Origin: Prolixibacteraceae bacterium
GTDB taxonomy: Bacteria; Bacteroidota; Bacteroidia; Bacteroidales; Prolixibacteraceae
Direction of reading: 5' to 3'
NCBI GenBank assembly: GCA_016931875.1
Contig: JAFGDX010000427.1
Location: 1-14,444 of the forward strand
DNA: 14,444 nucleotides
Shown: piece by piece, positions 1-7,925 of the stretch
How the letters are laid out: every line of letters starts with the position of its first letter
Numbering within the stretch: the stretch's first letter is position 1
Program-made: the position numbers and the translations under genes
The notes under the pieces: generated by a model
What the model was told of the DNA's origin: nothing
Database searches by the model: none
Seen by the model: only the letters and a program-made list of their open reading frames with translations

Positions 1-29
1 GGAGTTTGATTACGTTTGTTTAAAGGTAA

Positions 30-60
30 GAGTTCGGTAATAAACCGGGCTCTTTCTTTT
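30..60 (+). terminator. Rho-independent terminator of a plus-strand gene left of the window
   Basis: A 9-bp stem (30-38 with 44-52, two G-U pairs on the plus-strand RNA) closes a 5-nt AATAA loop and is followed by a T-rich run (tttctttttt). On the minus strand the two wobbles become C-A mismatches and no U-tract follows, so the element is directional. It would end a plus-strand gene off the left edge, convergent with the PorP-like gene whose stop codon lies just past the T-run. Confidence 0.6.
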
Positions 61-1053
61 TTAAATCATCGGGATTAAAAGTTTATCTCTCACAGGGGCT
101 CCATCCAGATTTCCTAAAAAAAAGGTCAGCGAAATTTCGTGCGAACCAAAACTGTAATCAGAAAGTTTTGAAAGTGTGTAGTCAAAACTATATCCAAACT
201 GAAATTTGTTTCTTGCCAAACCTATCAATGCAATTATGGCATCCGGGCGCGTATCCATATTGTTTCGAAGCCAGCCTCCAAACAGAAATGACTGCTCAAT
301 AAAATAAATTCCCAGGTTGAGTTGTTTGAATGTTCCCTGTTGCTGGTACAGGATATTGGGTGAAAACGTAAATTCACGCGAAAGCAACCCGTTGTGGAAT
401 TTTTTAGTCCGCATACCCGCATGCAAAGTGTATTTTACCGGAATATTCCCTTTTTGATCCCCTTCAATAATTGATTCGTTTGGGCGGGTGATATGAAATG
501 CACTGACACCCCAAAAAAATTGATTGTGTTGTCCGACGGCTCCAACAGCAAAATCGGGGTAAAGTTTTTTCTCGTCTGAAAAATAGGGACTTGTACCCAA
601 TATCTCGCCGCTGAGTTGGTCAATGTTCGAAGAGAAAATAAACTGTTTTGTATTGAATTGTTTTAAAACGCCACCGGCTTGTAATCCGAGGGTAACAAAA
701 TTCCATGTATTGAGTTTCAGATGGTAAGAATACGAAAAAGAGGCAGCACTTGTGTTGATAATATTATTTAGTTCTTTGTCGTGGTAAACCTGGAATCCAA
801 CGCCGGAATGAGATGATCTGGAAGTTTGATCATAAGAAACGGAATAGGTGGTAAAAGTAGCGCCTTTTTGTGGCCACTGGTTGCGGTAGTTTACAACGGC
901 ACGCGGAAGTTCTGAAGTTCCAGCCAGGGCGGGATTTACATGCAGCGGGTTGGCAAAAAACTGCGAAAACGCCGGATCTTGTGCAAAGGAAATCTGCGCC
1001 AGAATTACACAAAAAAGAGGGAGGAGAAATGGCCGTAATACAATTAATTTCAC
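61..1053 (-). CDS. PorP/SprF family type IX secretion system outer-membrane protein
   Basis: A predicted outer-membrane beta-barrel of the PorP/SprF family, whose members serve type IX secretion and gliding and often anchor surface proteins. The mature start has the family hallmark, a DPAFSQFFANPLHVNPALAGT-like segment (quoted loosely) right after the signal peptide. The C-terminal part has the usual alternating aromatic strands and ends in a GSHEISLTFFLG-type final strand. I chose the GTG at 1051-1053. It gives 330 residues and a textbook Sec signal starting MKLIVLRPF and cleaving after ISFAQ. It also avoids overlap with the upstream HEAT gene, whose stop ends 19 nt before it. A TTG at 1087-1089 is possible but puts 12 polar residues ahead of the signal and overlaps that gene. 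No SD is visible; translation may be coupled to the HEAT gene. No adhesin or gliding protein partner is adjacent, so its substrate is unknown. Family call is firm, specific role is not. Confidence 0.88.
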   Translation of the reverse strand: MKLIVLRPFLLPLFCVILAQISFAQDPAFSQFFANPLHVNPALAGTSELPRAVVNYRNQWPQKGATFTTYSVSYDQTSRSSHSGVGFQVYHDKELNNIINTSAASFSYSYHLKLNTWNFVTLGLQAGGVLKQFNTKQFIFSSNIDQLSGEILGTSPYFSDEKKLYPDFAVGAVGQHNQFFWGVSAFHITRPNESIIEGDQKGNIPVKYTLHAGMRTKKFHNGLLSREFTFSPNILYQQQGTFKQLNLGIYFIEQSFLFGGWLRNNMDTRPDAIIALIGLARNKFQFGYSFDYTLSKLSDYSFGSHEISLTFFLGNLDGAPVRDKLLIPMI

Positions 1054-1072
1054 GTCGTAAAGAAAACGAAAC

Positions 1073-1579
1073 TTATACGATTTTTGCAAGAATTTCGTGC
1101 AAGAAATATTCTTTTTCCGCGCTGGTTGTTTTTAACGCAGGTGCTATCATTTTTTTTGTTTCTTCAATTATTGCGTCCCCGGGCAAAAACTCCATATTGT
1201 CGATTACTGTAAATGCTTCAAAAGCGGTTTCCCAATCATCGTGTATTACAATGTTCACAAAAACAGGTAAATAATCGTGGTAGTGAAGCCCGTTTTGCCA
1301 GCATGCAGCAAGTATTGCTTTTTTTATTGAAATGTATTTTTGGGTTTCAAGCGCTTCAATAAAAATTGGAACTGTTTCTTTTACTTTTACATTACCAAGT
1401 AGTTTTACTATTTCGCTTTCTATCTCTTCATCTTTATTTGAAAGTAAAAGGTCGAGCAAAACCGGAATATATAATTTATTTCCCTGAGCGCTTATTTTTT
1501 GAATAGCAGAAATTACAGTATCCTTATTGGCTGAAAAAAGTTCGGCCTGAATCGTTTTATTTAATTTTTCCTGACTCAT
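1073..1579 (-). CDS. HEAT-repeat domain protein
   Basis: A soluble, almost entirely alpha-helical protein of 168 residues. Paired amphipathic helices recur roughly every 30-35 residues: about 20-48, 50-79 (DEEIESEIVKLLGN then KETVPIFIEALE), 83-110 and 115-150. This is the pattern of HEAT/armadillo-type scaffolds, which bind other proteins. There is no signal peptide or catalytic motif. I chose the ATG at 1577-1579 (MSQEKLNK). The reading frame stays open upstream to 1645, but that extension would run through the predicted promoter at 1603-1632. The gene is followed 19 nt later by the porP-like gene on the same strand, so the two are probably one transcript. Whether this protein works with PorP cannot be told from the sequence. 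HEAT-fold assignment rests on helical periodicity and resemblance only. Confidence 0.8.
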   Translation of the reverse strand: MSQEKLNKTIQAELFSANKDTVISAIQKISAQGNKLYIPVLLDLLLSNKDEEIESEIVKLLGNVKVKETVPIFIEALETQKYISIKKAILAACWQNGLHYHDYLPVFVNIVIHDDWETAFEAFTVIDNMEFLPGDAIIEETKKMIAPALKTTSAEKEYFLHEILAKIV

Positions 1580-1602
1580 CGTTTTGCTGATTATTGACCG
1601 TT

Positions 1603-1632
1603 CAAAATTACACATATAAAGGTGGAAAACAA
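1603..1632 (-). promoter_or_regulatory. Bacteroidota-type promoter for the HEAT-porP pair
   Basis: Read on the minus strand, TTG (1632-1630), exactly 19 nt, then TAATTTTG (1610-1603). This matches the primary sigma promoter known from Bacteroides (-33 TTTG/TTG, 19-21 nt, -7 TAnnTTTG). The predicted start near 1597-1599 leaves about a 20-nt leader before the ATG at 1579. Confidence 0.6.
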
Positions 1633-1663
1633 CCCTGCAACCCAAATGTTGCCGTTAATTATA

Positions 1664-1671
1664 TAACTTTG
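1664..1671 (+). promoter_or_regulatory. -7 element (TAACTTTG) just before the MATE gene
   Basis: TAACTTTG matches the Bacteroidota -7 consensus TAnnTTTG and ends 6 nt before the ATG at 1678. No -33 TTG lies at the right distance, so support is partial. If it is real, the message starts at or within a few bases of the initiation codon. Confidence 0.4.
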
Positions 1672-1677
1672 CGGCGC

Positions 1678-3039
1678 ATGAAAAATATTGAAGAGTTAAG
1701 CAGTGCAAATGTGGGCCGGTTAATGTTGAAATACTTTATCCCGGCTTTTATCGGTGTGTTTGTAAATGCGCTTTATAATATTGTTGACCGTATTTTTATC
1801 GGACAGGGAGTGGGTGCAGAAGCTTTGTCGGGAATATCGGTTGTTTTTCCTGTAATGCTGATAATGATGGCATTTGGAATGCTCATCGGTATTGGTTCGG
1901 GTGTTTTTGTTTCCATCAATCTTGGGAAAAAGGATTTTGACACAGCTGAAAAAACCCTGGGTACCGGTTTTGCCCTTATGCTGGTTGTTTCTGCAATTAT
2001 AATGATACTTATTTATATTCTGAAAGTTCCTATTCTTGAGTCGTTTGGTGCAACCCGTGAAACTTTCCAGTATGCCAATGATTATTTGAATATTATTATT
2101 GCAGGAATACCTTTTATGGTTATCGGATTCTCGTTAAATAACATTATCCGTTCCGAAGGAAATGCCCGTATTGCGATGATTTCAATGATTTTAAGTGCGG
2201 GTATAAATATGGTTCTCGATCCCATCTTTATTTTCTGGTTCAATATGGGGGTAAAAGGGGCTGCCCACGCTACCAATATAGCCATGTTTGCCCTCATGGT
2301 TTGGGTTTTGTTCCATTTTAAAGGAAAACGCTCGGTGGTTAAACTGCACAGAAAAAACATCAAAATCAATTTTCGAATTACCGGGGAAATTATCGCCATT
2401 GGGATGGCCCCTTTTGCCATGCAAATTGCCAATAGTGTGGTTCAGGGGCTGTTAAACAAAAAACTGATTGTTTTTGGCGGCGACTTGGCAGTGGGTGCAA
2501 TGGGAATAATTAATTCGGTTCTTTCGCTGGTCGTTATGGCAATGGTTGCTGTTAACATGGCATCGCAGCCTATTATCGGATTTAATTACGGTGCCAAATC
2601 AGTCAACCGGGTGAAACAGGCGCTTCGCATTTCAATAATGGCCGCCACAGCCGTTTCCCTTTTTGCTTTTGCTGTAGTTCAGTCAGCACCCGGATTGATT
2701 GTAAAACTGTTTAACAGCGACAGCCAGATTTTATATGATATTGCAATAAAAGGATTGCGTTATGTAACACTCGCCTTTCCATTTGTGGGTTTCCAGGTGG
2801 TTGCTTCCCATTTTTTTCAGGCCATTGGCAAGGCAAAAATTTCGATGTTTGCAACGCTTTTCCGTCAGGTTATTTTACTAATTCCTCTTTTGCTGGTATT
2901 GCCTAATTTTTGGGAAATCAACGGGATCTGGTTTTCGTACCCGTTTTCCGATTTTTTGGCTGCAATAGTAGTTTTCTTTTTGCTTTTGAGAGAGTGGAGA
3001 AGGCTGGGGGTTTTGAATATGAGATATGAAGCAGCTTAG
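1678..3039 (+). CDS. MATE family multidrug efflux transporter (MepA-like)
   Basis: An inner-membrane transporter of 453 residues, the usual MATE length, with about twelve hydrophobic segments. MATE proteins export drugs and organic cations against an inward H+ or Na+ flow. The first helix region has the family motif YNIVDRIFIG, as in MepA-type members. The N-lobe has FGMLIGIGSGVFVSINLG, and the C-lobe repeats the pattern with NMASQPIIGFNYGAKSVNRV. The ATG at 1678 (MKNIEELSSANVGRLMLKYF) is preferred over the upstream ATG at 1594, which would add 28 polar residues and lies ahead of the predicted -7 element. The gene overlaps the next small membrane-protein gene by 14 bases, which suggests coupled translation. 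Substrate cannot be predicted. It is divergent from the HEAT gene across a 98-base spacer. Confidence 0.93.
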   Translation: MKNIEELSSANVGRLMLKYFIPAFIGVFVNALYNIVDRIFIGQGVGAEALSGISVVFPVMLIMMAFGMLIGIGSGVFVSINLGKKDFDTAEKTLGTGFALMLVVSAIIMILIYILKVPILESFGATRETFQYANDYLNIIIAGIPFMVIGFSLNNIIRSEGNARIAMISMILSAGINMVLDPIFIFWFNMGVKGAAHATNIAMFALMVWVLFHFKGKRSVVKLHRKNIKINFRITGEIIAIGMAPFAMQIANSVVQGLLNKKLIVFGGDLAVGAMGIINSVLSLVVMAMVAVNMASQPIIGFNYGAKSVNRVKQALRISIMAATAVSLFAFAVVQSAPGLIVKLFNSDSQILYDIAIKGLRYVTLAFPFVGFQVVASHFFQAIGKAKISMFATLFRQVILLIPLLLVLPNFWEINGIWFSYPFSDFLAAIVVFFLLLREWRRLGVLNMRYEAA

Positions 3040-3439
3040 GTTGATTGTATTGTTAATTGTGTTGGGGGTTTGTTTTTATATTTTGTTCTTTCAGCCCGCT
3101 TGGTTGGGAATAAACCTCATGAAAAAAACGATTTTTCCTTTGGGTACTCTGGTATCGTGGTTTATAATCATCGGGTTTTCGCTGCTGGCTTTTTTTGTTT
3201 TTCCAGCAGAAACACGAACGCAAACCGGCAAAAAATACAAGACCTTGTCGAAGGTTCTCGTTGTGATAAGTTTTTTGTGGGGGGTAGTTTCTTATATCCT
3301 CTCGGGAAACTGGTCATGGAACTTCAAAAACATGAGTCATTTTTATGGTTGGGTGCTTTTTACTTCCGCTTTACTTCTCGCACAAATAATTGTGCTGTTA
3401 CTATTTTTTTTCAAAAAAATATTTAAGAAGAACATTTAG
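3026..3439 (+). CDS. Small four-helix membrane protein of unknown function
   Basis: I do not recognise this 137-residue protein. It has four predicted transmembrane helices (about 5-22, 38-59, 74-93 and 105-129). There is a basic loop after helix 2 (ETRTQTGKKYKTLSK), a tryptophan-containing loop before helix 4 (SGNWSWNFKNMSHFYGW) and a lysine-rich cytoplasmic tail (FFKKIFKKNI). The start codon lies inside the last codons of the MATE gene in another frame (14-base overlap), so the two are almost certainly co-transcribed and probably translationally coupled. That linkage is the only clue to a role, perhaps accessory to the transporter. No catalytic residues are apparent. No clear terminator follows in the 114 bases before the osmC-like gene. 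Confidence 0.75.
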   Translation: MKQLRLIVLLIVLGVCFYILFFQPAWLGINLMKKTIFPLGTLVSWFIIIGFSLLAFFVFPAETRTQTGKKYKTLSKVLVVISFLWGVVSYILSGNWSWNFKNMSHFYGWVLFTSALLLAQIIVLLLFFFKKIFKKNI

Positions 3440-3553
3440 GGTTCAGGTTAATTTATTGTGAAATTATGTTCTTTATTGTTGGAAAGTCATGCTTTGTTTC
3501 TTCTTGTTTTGTTAGTATCATGGTCAATTTTATAACCAAAAAATAAACAAAAT

Positions 3554-4003
3554 ATGGCTATCTCAAAAATTAAGGTAAGTGCTTCAATGGGAGCAGGTTT
3601 TAGTACACAAATTAATTGTTCGCAACCTTTTGTAATCGACCAACCCAAAGCAGGTGGCGGAAATGACGAAGGTCCCAATCCTTTGGAAATATTTTTATCG
3701 AGTTTGCCCGCGTGTATTTGCGCCATCGGAAGAATTATTGCCAACCAGCGCCGGATTAAACTTCGCGGAATTGAAGTGGATGTGGAAGGAGATATTGATA
3801 AGGATTTTTTAATGGGAAAAACAACAGAAGGACGTGCCGGTTTTACCGAAATCAGGAGTTATGTATACATTGATGCTGACATGAGCGATGAAGAGAAGGA
3901 ACTGTTCTTAAAAGAAATAGCATTTCGCTGCCCAATCGCAGATAATATGGCTCAAAAGTCGGTCATTAAACCCGTTCTGGTTGAAAAGTCATTGGTGGGT
4001 TAA
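3554..4003 (+). CDS. OsmC family protein (thiol-dependent peroxide-protection fold)
   Basis: A cytoplasmic protein of 149 residues, typical for OsmC/Ohr proteins, which reduce organic hydroperoxides through a cysteine pair. The expected landmarks are in order. GPNPLEIFLSSLPACICAIG at 40-59 holds the conserved glutamate (Glu45) and the first active-site region (Cys54, Cys56). FRCPIADNM at 125-132 holds the second cysteine (Cys126). The N-terminal part is beta-rich, ending in FVIDQPKAGGGNDEGPNP, as usual for the family. It looks more like the general OsmC group than Ohr, and its substrate is not certain. It starts 114 bases after the small membrane protein and probably has its own promoter, though I see no good -7 match. 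It ends in a strong terminator. Confidence 0.9.
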   Translation: MAISKIKVSASMGAGFSTQINCSQPFVIDQPKAGGGNDEGPNPLEIFLSSLPACICAIGRIIANQRRIKLRGIEVDVEGDIDKDFLMGKTTEGRAGFTEIRSYVYIDADMSDEEKELFLKEIAFRCPIADNMAQKSVIKPVLVEKSLVG

Positions 4004-4023
4004 TATAAATATTTTGCAATTGT

Positions 4024-4057
4024 AAATGCCATTCATTATACAGGAATGGCATTTTTT
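4024..4057 (+). terminator. Strong terminator of osmC, nested in the 3' end of uvrA
   Basis: An 11-bp perfect stem (4024-4034 with 4044-4054) and a 9-nt loop, with six consecutive T at 4052-4057 on the plus strand. On the minus strand only a short T-run follows the hairpin, so it mainly serves osmC. One arm encodes the final UvrA residues, and the UvrA stop codon (4036-4038) sits in the loop. Confidence 0.8.
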
Positions 4058-6858
4058 GTATTCAGTTTTTCGCGCAGTGCCTTTCCTGTGTACGATTCCT
4101 TTATTTTTATCAGTTCTTCGGGTGTTCCGGCAAAAACCAGGCTTCCTCCCTTGTCTCCTCCTTCCGGCCCCAAATCAACGATCCAGTCGGCCGATTTTAT
4201 AATTTCCATATTATGCTCGATAATGATTATTGAATGCCCCCGCGAAATAAGCGCATGAAAAGAATCGAGCAGTTTTTTAATGTCGTGAAAATGTAAACCG
4301 GTGGTTGGCTCATCAAAAATAAAAAGGGTGGGTGAGTCTTTTTCTTTGGCCAGGAATGAAGCCAGTTTTACACGCTGGCTTTCGCCGCCGGAAAGAGTGC
4401 TCGACGACTGCCCCAGTTTTATGTAGCCCAAACCAACATCCTGCAAGGGTTGAAGCCGTTTTACGATTTTCTTTTCGGTTGATGTTTTTCCTTTTGAAAA
4501 AAGTTCAATAGCCTCGTTTACCGTTAAATTCAAAATATCGTCGATGTTTTTGTTTTTGTACTGAACATCCAGAATTTCTTCCTTGAAACGTTTGCCGCCA
4601 CAACTTTCACACACAAGAAAAACATCGGCCAAAAACTGCATTTCAACCTTTATTGTGCCTTCACCCTGGCATTCGTCACATCTGCCGCCATCAACATTAA
4701 ACGAAAAGTGTGAAGGTTTTAACCCATGTATCTTTGACGCCTGCTGGTCGGCAAATAATTTTCGTATTTCGTCGTAGGCTTTTAAATAGGTCACGGGGTT
4801 GGAACGTGATGATTTTCCGATGGGATTCTGATCGATAAATTCAATGGCATCCAGCATTTTATAATCGCCCAAAACTGCGTCGTGGTGGCCGGTTCGTTCG
4901 CCATATCCTCCCAGTATTTTGGTTAGTGCCGGGAAAAGAATTTTGGAAACCAGTGAAGATTTCCCTGAACCGCTCACTCCGGTTACAACGGTTAATGTGT
5001 TGAGTGGAAACTGAACCCGGATATTTTTCAGGTTATTTTCACGCGCACCAATAATTTCAATTGAATTGGTCCACTTTCTTCGTTGTTTCGGAATTTCAAT
5101 CTTTTCTACTCCTGACAGATATTTTGTAGTTAAACTTTCCGGTTTCAATTGTAGTTCGGAATGATTTCCCTGGAAAACGACTTCGCCGCCGTGTTGTCCG
5201 GCAAACGGCCCTATATCAATAATTTCATCGGCAGCCCGAATAATTTCTTCGTCGTGTTCAACTACAAAAACGGTATTTCCTATTTTTTGCAGGCGTCGTA
5301 ATACTTTTATCAGCCGGTCGGTGTCGCGCGGATGAAGCCCGATACTGGGTTCATCCAAAATATATAACGACCCCACCAGGCTGCTGCCCAGCGATGTTGC
5401 CAGGTTAATTCGCTGTGATTCGCCGCCTGAAAGTGTGGATGATAAACGATTTAAAGTGAGGTAGCCTAATCCTACGTCGCATAAAAATTCAAGCCTGTTG
5501 TTGATTTCAATAAGAAGACGTTTGGCAATTTCGGTTTCATGATTGTTTAATTTGAGTTGGCTGAAAAAGGTTTTTAGTTCGGTAACCGGCAGTAAAACCA
5601 ACTCCTGGAGTGATTTGCCTCCCACTTTTACATATCCGGCTTCCTTTTTTAACCGGCTTCCCTTGCATTCGGGACAGGTGGTTTTTCCGCGGTAGCGCGA
5701 AAGCATTACCCGGTACTGGATTTTGTAACTTTTTTCTTCCAGGTATTTAAAAAATTGGTTTAACCCTTCAAAATGTGCATTGCCGGTCCACAGCAGAAAT
5801 TTCTGTGCCTCGGTTAATTCATAAAAAGGTTTGTGAATAGGAAAATTAAATTTGTCGGCACTGTAAATCAACTGGTCTTTCCATTCACTCATTTTTTCAC
5901 CTTTCCAGCAGGCAATGGCATCCTGGTAAACCGAAAGTGATTTGTTGGGGATTACCAAATCTTCATCGATGCCGATAACTTTTCCGTAACCCTCGCAGGT
6001 TGGACAGGCGCCCACAGGGTTGTTAAAACTAAACATGTGAACGGTTGGTTCTTCAAATTCTATCCCGTCAGCTTCAAAAAGGTTGGAGAAGGATTGTGTA
6101 ATGATTTTTTCTTCCTGAAAAACTTTTACGATACATTCACCATGGCCTTCATAAAAGGCAGTTTGTACCGAATCGGCAATCCTGCTTTGTGTATCTTCAT
6201 CGGTTTTCACTGCAATACGATCGATAACAATGTTGCAGTTTCCGTTGCACAACATCTCTGCACCGTTTTGTAAAACCTCGTCAATCCGTTTGATTTCGTT
6301 GTTTACTTCCAGTCGCGAAAACCCCTGTTGCATCAAAAGTTCCGCCTCTTCAGCAAGACTTCTTCCGTTTTTAGTTTTGAGTGGCGCTGCAATTATCAGG
6401 CGCGAGTCGGCCGGAAAGGACAAAATATAATCCACCACGTCGGTAACACTTTGCCGGGTTACTTCTTTCCCTGAAACCGGGGAAACGGTTTTTCCAACGC
6501 GCGCAAAAAGCAGCTTCAGATAGTCGTAAATTTCGGTAGAGGTCCCCACTGTTGATCGAGGATTTCGGGTATTAACCTTTTGTTCGATTGCAATGGCCGG
6601 TGGAATTCCTTTGATAAAATCAACTTCCGGTTTATTTATCCTTCCAAGGAACTGCCGTGCATACGACGATAAACTTTCCACATATCTTCTTTGTCCTTCA
6701 GCAAAAAGGGTGTCAAATGCCAGTGACGATTTTCCGGAGCCTGAAACACCGGTTACCACAATAAATTTGTTAAGCGGAATTTTCAGACTGATATTTTTTA
6801 GATTGTGTACTCTTGCATGCTGAATTTCAATATATTTTTGAGACTTATCTTTTTGCAT
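4036..6858 (-). CDS. uvrA: Excinuclease ABC subunit A (UvrA)
   Basis: The DNA-damage recognition ATPase of nucleotide excision repair, which loads UvrB onto lesions. It has 940 residues, equal to E. coli UvrA. Both ABC modules are complete: Walker [10 protein letters not shown] at 37-45 and 627-635, signature LSGGESQR at 476-483 and 822-829, Walker B LYILDEPS at 498-505 and LFIFDEPT at 845-852. Zinc ligands CPTC (285-288) with CPEC (395-398), and CDEC (727-730) with CESC (750-753), are intact. The extra CxxC found about 20 residues before the first pair in E. coli is absent, which I recall as normal in Bacteroidota. I chose the ATG at 6856-6858 (MQKDKSQK) over a TTG four codons upstream. The gene is divergent from the sigma-factor gene and convergent with osmC. 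Many Bacteroidota have more than one uvrA; I cannot tell if this is the only copy. Confidence 0.97.
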   Translation of the reverse strand: MQKDKSQKYIEIQHARVHNLKNISLKIPLNKFIVVTGVSGSGKSSLAFDTLFAEGQRRYVESLSSYARQFLGRINKPEVDFIKGIPPAIAIEQKVNTRNPRSTVGTSTEIYDYLKLLFARVGKTVSPVSGKEVTRQSVTDVVDYILSFPADSRLIIAAPLKTKNGRSLAEEAELLMQQGFSRLEVNNEIKRIDEVLQNGAEMLCNGNCNIVIDRIAVKTDEDTQSRIADSVQTAFYEGHGECIVKVFQEEKIITQSFSNLFEADGIEFEEPTVHMFSFNNPVGACPTCEGYGKVIGIDEDLVIPNKSLSVYQDAIACWKGEKMSEWKDQLIYSADKFNFPIHKPFYELTEAQKFLLWTGNAHFEGLNQFFKYLEEKSYKIQYRVMLSRYRGKTTCPECKGSRLKKEAGYVKVGGKSLQELVLLPVTELKTFFSQLKLNNHETEIAKRLLIEINNRLEFLCDVGLGYLTLNRLSSTLSGGESQRINLATSLGSSLVGSLYILDEPSIGLHPRDTDRLIKVLRRLQKIGNTVFVVEHDEEIIRAADEIIDIGPFAGQHGGEVVFQGNHSELQLKPESLTTKYLSGVEKIEIPKQRRKWTNSIEIIGARENNLKNIRVQFPLNTLTVVTGVSGSGKSSLVSKILFPALTKILGGYGERTGHHDAVLGDYKMLDAIEFIDQNPIGKSSRSNPVTYLKAYDEIRKLFADQQASKIHGLKPSHFSFNVDGGRCDECQGEGTIKVEMQFLADVFLVCESCGGKRFKEEILDVQYKNKNIDDILNLTVNEAIELFSKGKTSTEKKIVKRLQPLQDVGLGYIKLGQSSSTLSGGESQRVKLASFLAKEKDSPTLFIFDEPTTGLHFHDIKKLLDSFHALISRGHSIIIIEHNMEIIKSADWIVDLGPEGGDKGGSLVFAGTPEELIKIKESYTGKALREKLNTKNAIPV

Positions 6859-7008
6859 ATTTATTTTCAAAAACTAATATTTTGTAAAAAAACTTGTATT
6901 TTTCGTTTAAAAGTAGCATTTTTGGAATCGACAAAATTAAACAATTGTTTTACATCATTAAAAAGATTCGCCTATAGAAAAACTTTACTTTTTGTTTACA
7001 ATTAAATA

Positions 7009-7013
7009 GAAGG
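7009..7013 (+). promoter_or_regulatory. Ribosome binding site that decides the sigma-factor start
   Basis: GAAGG (7009-7013) lies 8 nt before the ATG at 7022 but only 2 nt before the ATG at 7016. The spacing therefore favours initiation at 7022 (MTNALNDNE). It is one of the few good SD sequences in this window. Confidence 0.5.
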
Positions 7014-7021
7014 TAATGTTC

Positions 7022-7609
7022 ATGACAAACGCGCTGAACGATAATGAACTCGTTCAACAATTTATTCAAGGCGATAAAAATTCACTCGAAATTTTAATAC
7101 GTCGGCACAAAAACAGGGTATTTTCGTATATTCTGCTTATTGTGAAAAACCAGGAATTGGCTGAAGATATTTTTCAGGAAACATTCATAAAAGTGATCCG
7201 TTCACTGAAAAGAGGAAAATATATTGAAAACGGGAAGTTTGTTTCCTGGGTGTTGCGTATAGCCCATAATCTGATTATCGATCATTTCAGAAAGGAAAAA
7301 CTGAAAGGAACCGTATCAAACGACAGTACGGAAGTGGATATTTTCAACTCGCAAAAATACTCGGAGGCAACCATCGAAGATCAACTGGTTTACGATCAGA
7401 TTTTATTTGAAGTGAAAGCCCTGATTAACGAATTACCCGAAGATCAGCAGCAGGTGATTTACATGCGTCATTACATGGGGCTTAGTTTCAAAGAAATTGC
7501 AGAACAAACCGATGTGAGTATCAATACAGCTTTGGGGCGCATGCGCTATGCCCTGATTAATTTGCGTAAACTGATTGAAAAAAAGAATCTGGTACTTACA
7601 AAAGTTTAA
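7022..7609 (+). CDS. ECF-type RNA polymerase sigma factor
   Basis: A sigma-70 family protein of 195 residues with only regions 2 and 4, the ECF layout. Region 2 spans about 20-90 (SLEILIRRHKNRVFSYIL, then ELAEDIFQETFIKVIRSL, then GKFVSWVLRIAHNLIIDHFR) and contacts core polymerase and the -10 element. Region 4 spans about 132-185 (LINELPEDQQQVIYMRHYMG, then LSFKEIAEQTDVSINTALGR) and carries the helix-turn-helix for the -35 element. The start at 7022 is set by the upstream GAAGG. The stop codon sits in the centre of a short palindrome (7598-7616). No anti-sigma factor with a transmembrane segment lies next to it; the next gene encodes a small soluble protein. The signal it answers to is unknown. 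Confidence 0.94.
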   Translation: MTNALNDNELVQQFIQGDKNSLEILIRRHKNRVFSYILLIVKNQELAEDIFQETFIKVIRSLKRGKYIENGKFVSWVLRIAHNLIIDHFRKEKLKGTVSNDSTEVDIFNSQKYSEATIEDQLVYDQILFEVKALINELPEDQQQVIYMRHYMGLSFKEIAEQTDVSINTALGRMRYALINLRKLIEKKNLVLTKV

Positions 7610-7656
7610 CTTTTGTTAACACAATATTAAGGTGGGACAGGCGTTCTAACTAAAAT

Positions 7657-7664
7657 TAATTTTG
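7657..7664 (+). promoter_or_regulatory. Possible -7 element before the small gene
   Basis: TAATTTTG matches TAnnTTTG and lies inside a 12-bp AT palindrome (7652-7663). No TTG is found at the -33 distance, so the match is partial. A start around 7669-7671 would fall after the first possible ATG (7667) and support initiation at 7676. Confidence 0.3.
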
Positions 7665-7675
7665 TAATGACGCCT

Positions 7676-7891
7676 ATGAATAAAATTTCTACCTTAATTT
7701 ATTTTGTAAACAAATTTCAGGCTTCCGCTGCGCATTTTGAAAAGGGAGGTTTGAAGGCAATTTCCAATGGGATGGAAGAATCAGAAGTTGGACCATCTGA
7801 ACAAACCATCGAAAATATTTTGAATTTTGCCCGTTCATACGAAGTTGTTGAAACCGAAGAAACGGGTTATGTTGAGATGAATTTGAATTAA
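7676..7891 (+). CDS. Small soluble protein of unknown function downstream of the sigma factor
   Basis: A 71-residue acidic protein (MNKISTLIYFVNKFQ...); starting at the ATG at 7667 would add three residues. It has no signal peptide, membrane helix or cysteine. The N-terminal third is likely helical and amphipathic (LIYFVNKFQASAAHFEKG). The C-terminal part has the pattern ENILNFARSYEVVETEET and ends in VEMNLN. From memory, short proteins with an ILN-[FY]-[AS]-[RK]-S-x-[EQ]-V...VEMxLN ending are common in Bacteroidota and have no assigned function; I could not check this. It follows the sigma gene by 66 bases and is closed by its own terminator, so it may share the sigma transcript or have its own promoter at 7657-7664. 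A regulatory link to the sigma factor is only inferred from position. Confidence 0.7.
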   Translation: MNKISTLIYFVNKFQASAAHFEKGGLKAISNGMEESEVGPSEQTIENILNFARSYEVVETEETGYVEMNLN

Positions 7892-7894
7892 AAC

Positions 7895-7925
7895 AGAGGC
7901 ACTTTTATCCGAGTGCCTCTTCGTT
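7895..7925 (+). terminator. Bidirectional terminator between the small gene and nhaA
   Basis: A 9-bp perfect stem (AGAGGCACT at 7895-7903 with AGTGCCTCT at 7912-7920) and an 8-nt loop. It is followed by TCGTTTTT on the plus strand and by GTTTTAATT on the minus strand. It can end both converging transcripts, and the nhaA stop codon (7905-7907) lies in the loop. Confidence 0.8.

Noticed and set aside
870..1274. Plus-strand open frame of 134 codons opposite the PorP-like and HEAT genes
   Set aside because: It lies antisense to two genes with clear family features, crosses the boundary between them and resembles no known protein.
2082..2432. Minus-strand open frame inside the MATE gene
   Set aside because: It is a shadow of a well-supported transporter gene; composition is that of a reversed membrane-protein sequence.
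3440..3553. Terminator or promoter between the small membrane-protein gene and osmC
   Set aside because: Only a weak 5-bp inverted repeat and no good -7 match are visible.
4036..6858. UvrA with a lost zinc module as an anomaly
   Set aside because: The missing first CxxC pair appears to be usual for Bacteroidota UvrA from memory, and all ATPase motifs and other zinc ligands are intact.
6932..6939. TAATTTTG on the minus strand as the uvrA promoter
   Set aside because: The -7 match has no TTG at the -33 distance and the region is AT-rich, so I did not list it as a feature.
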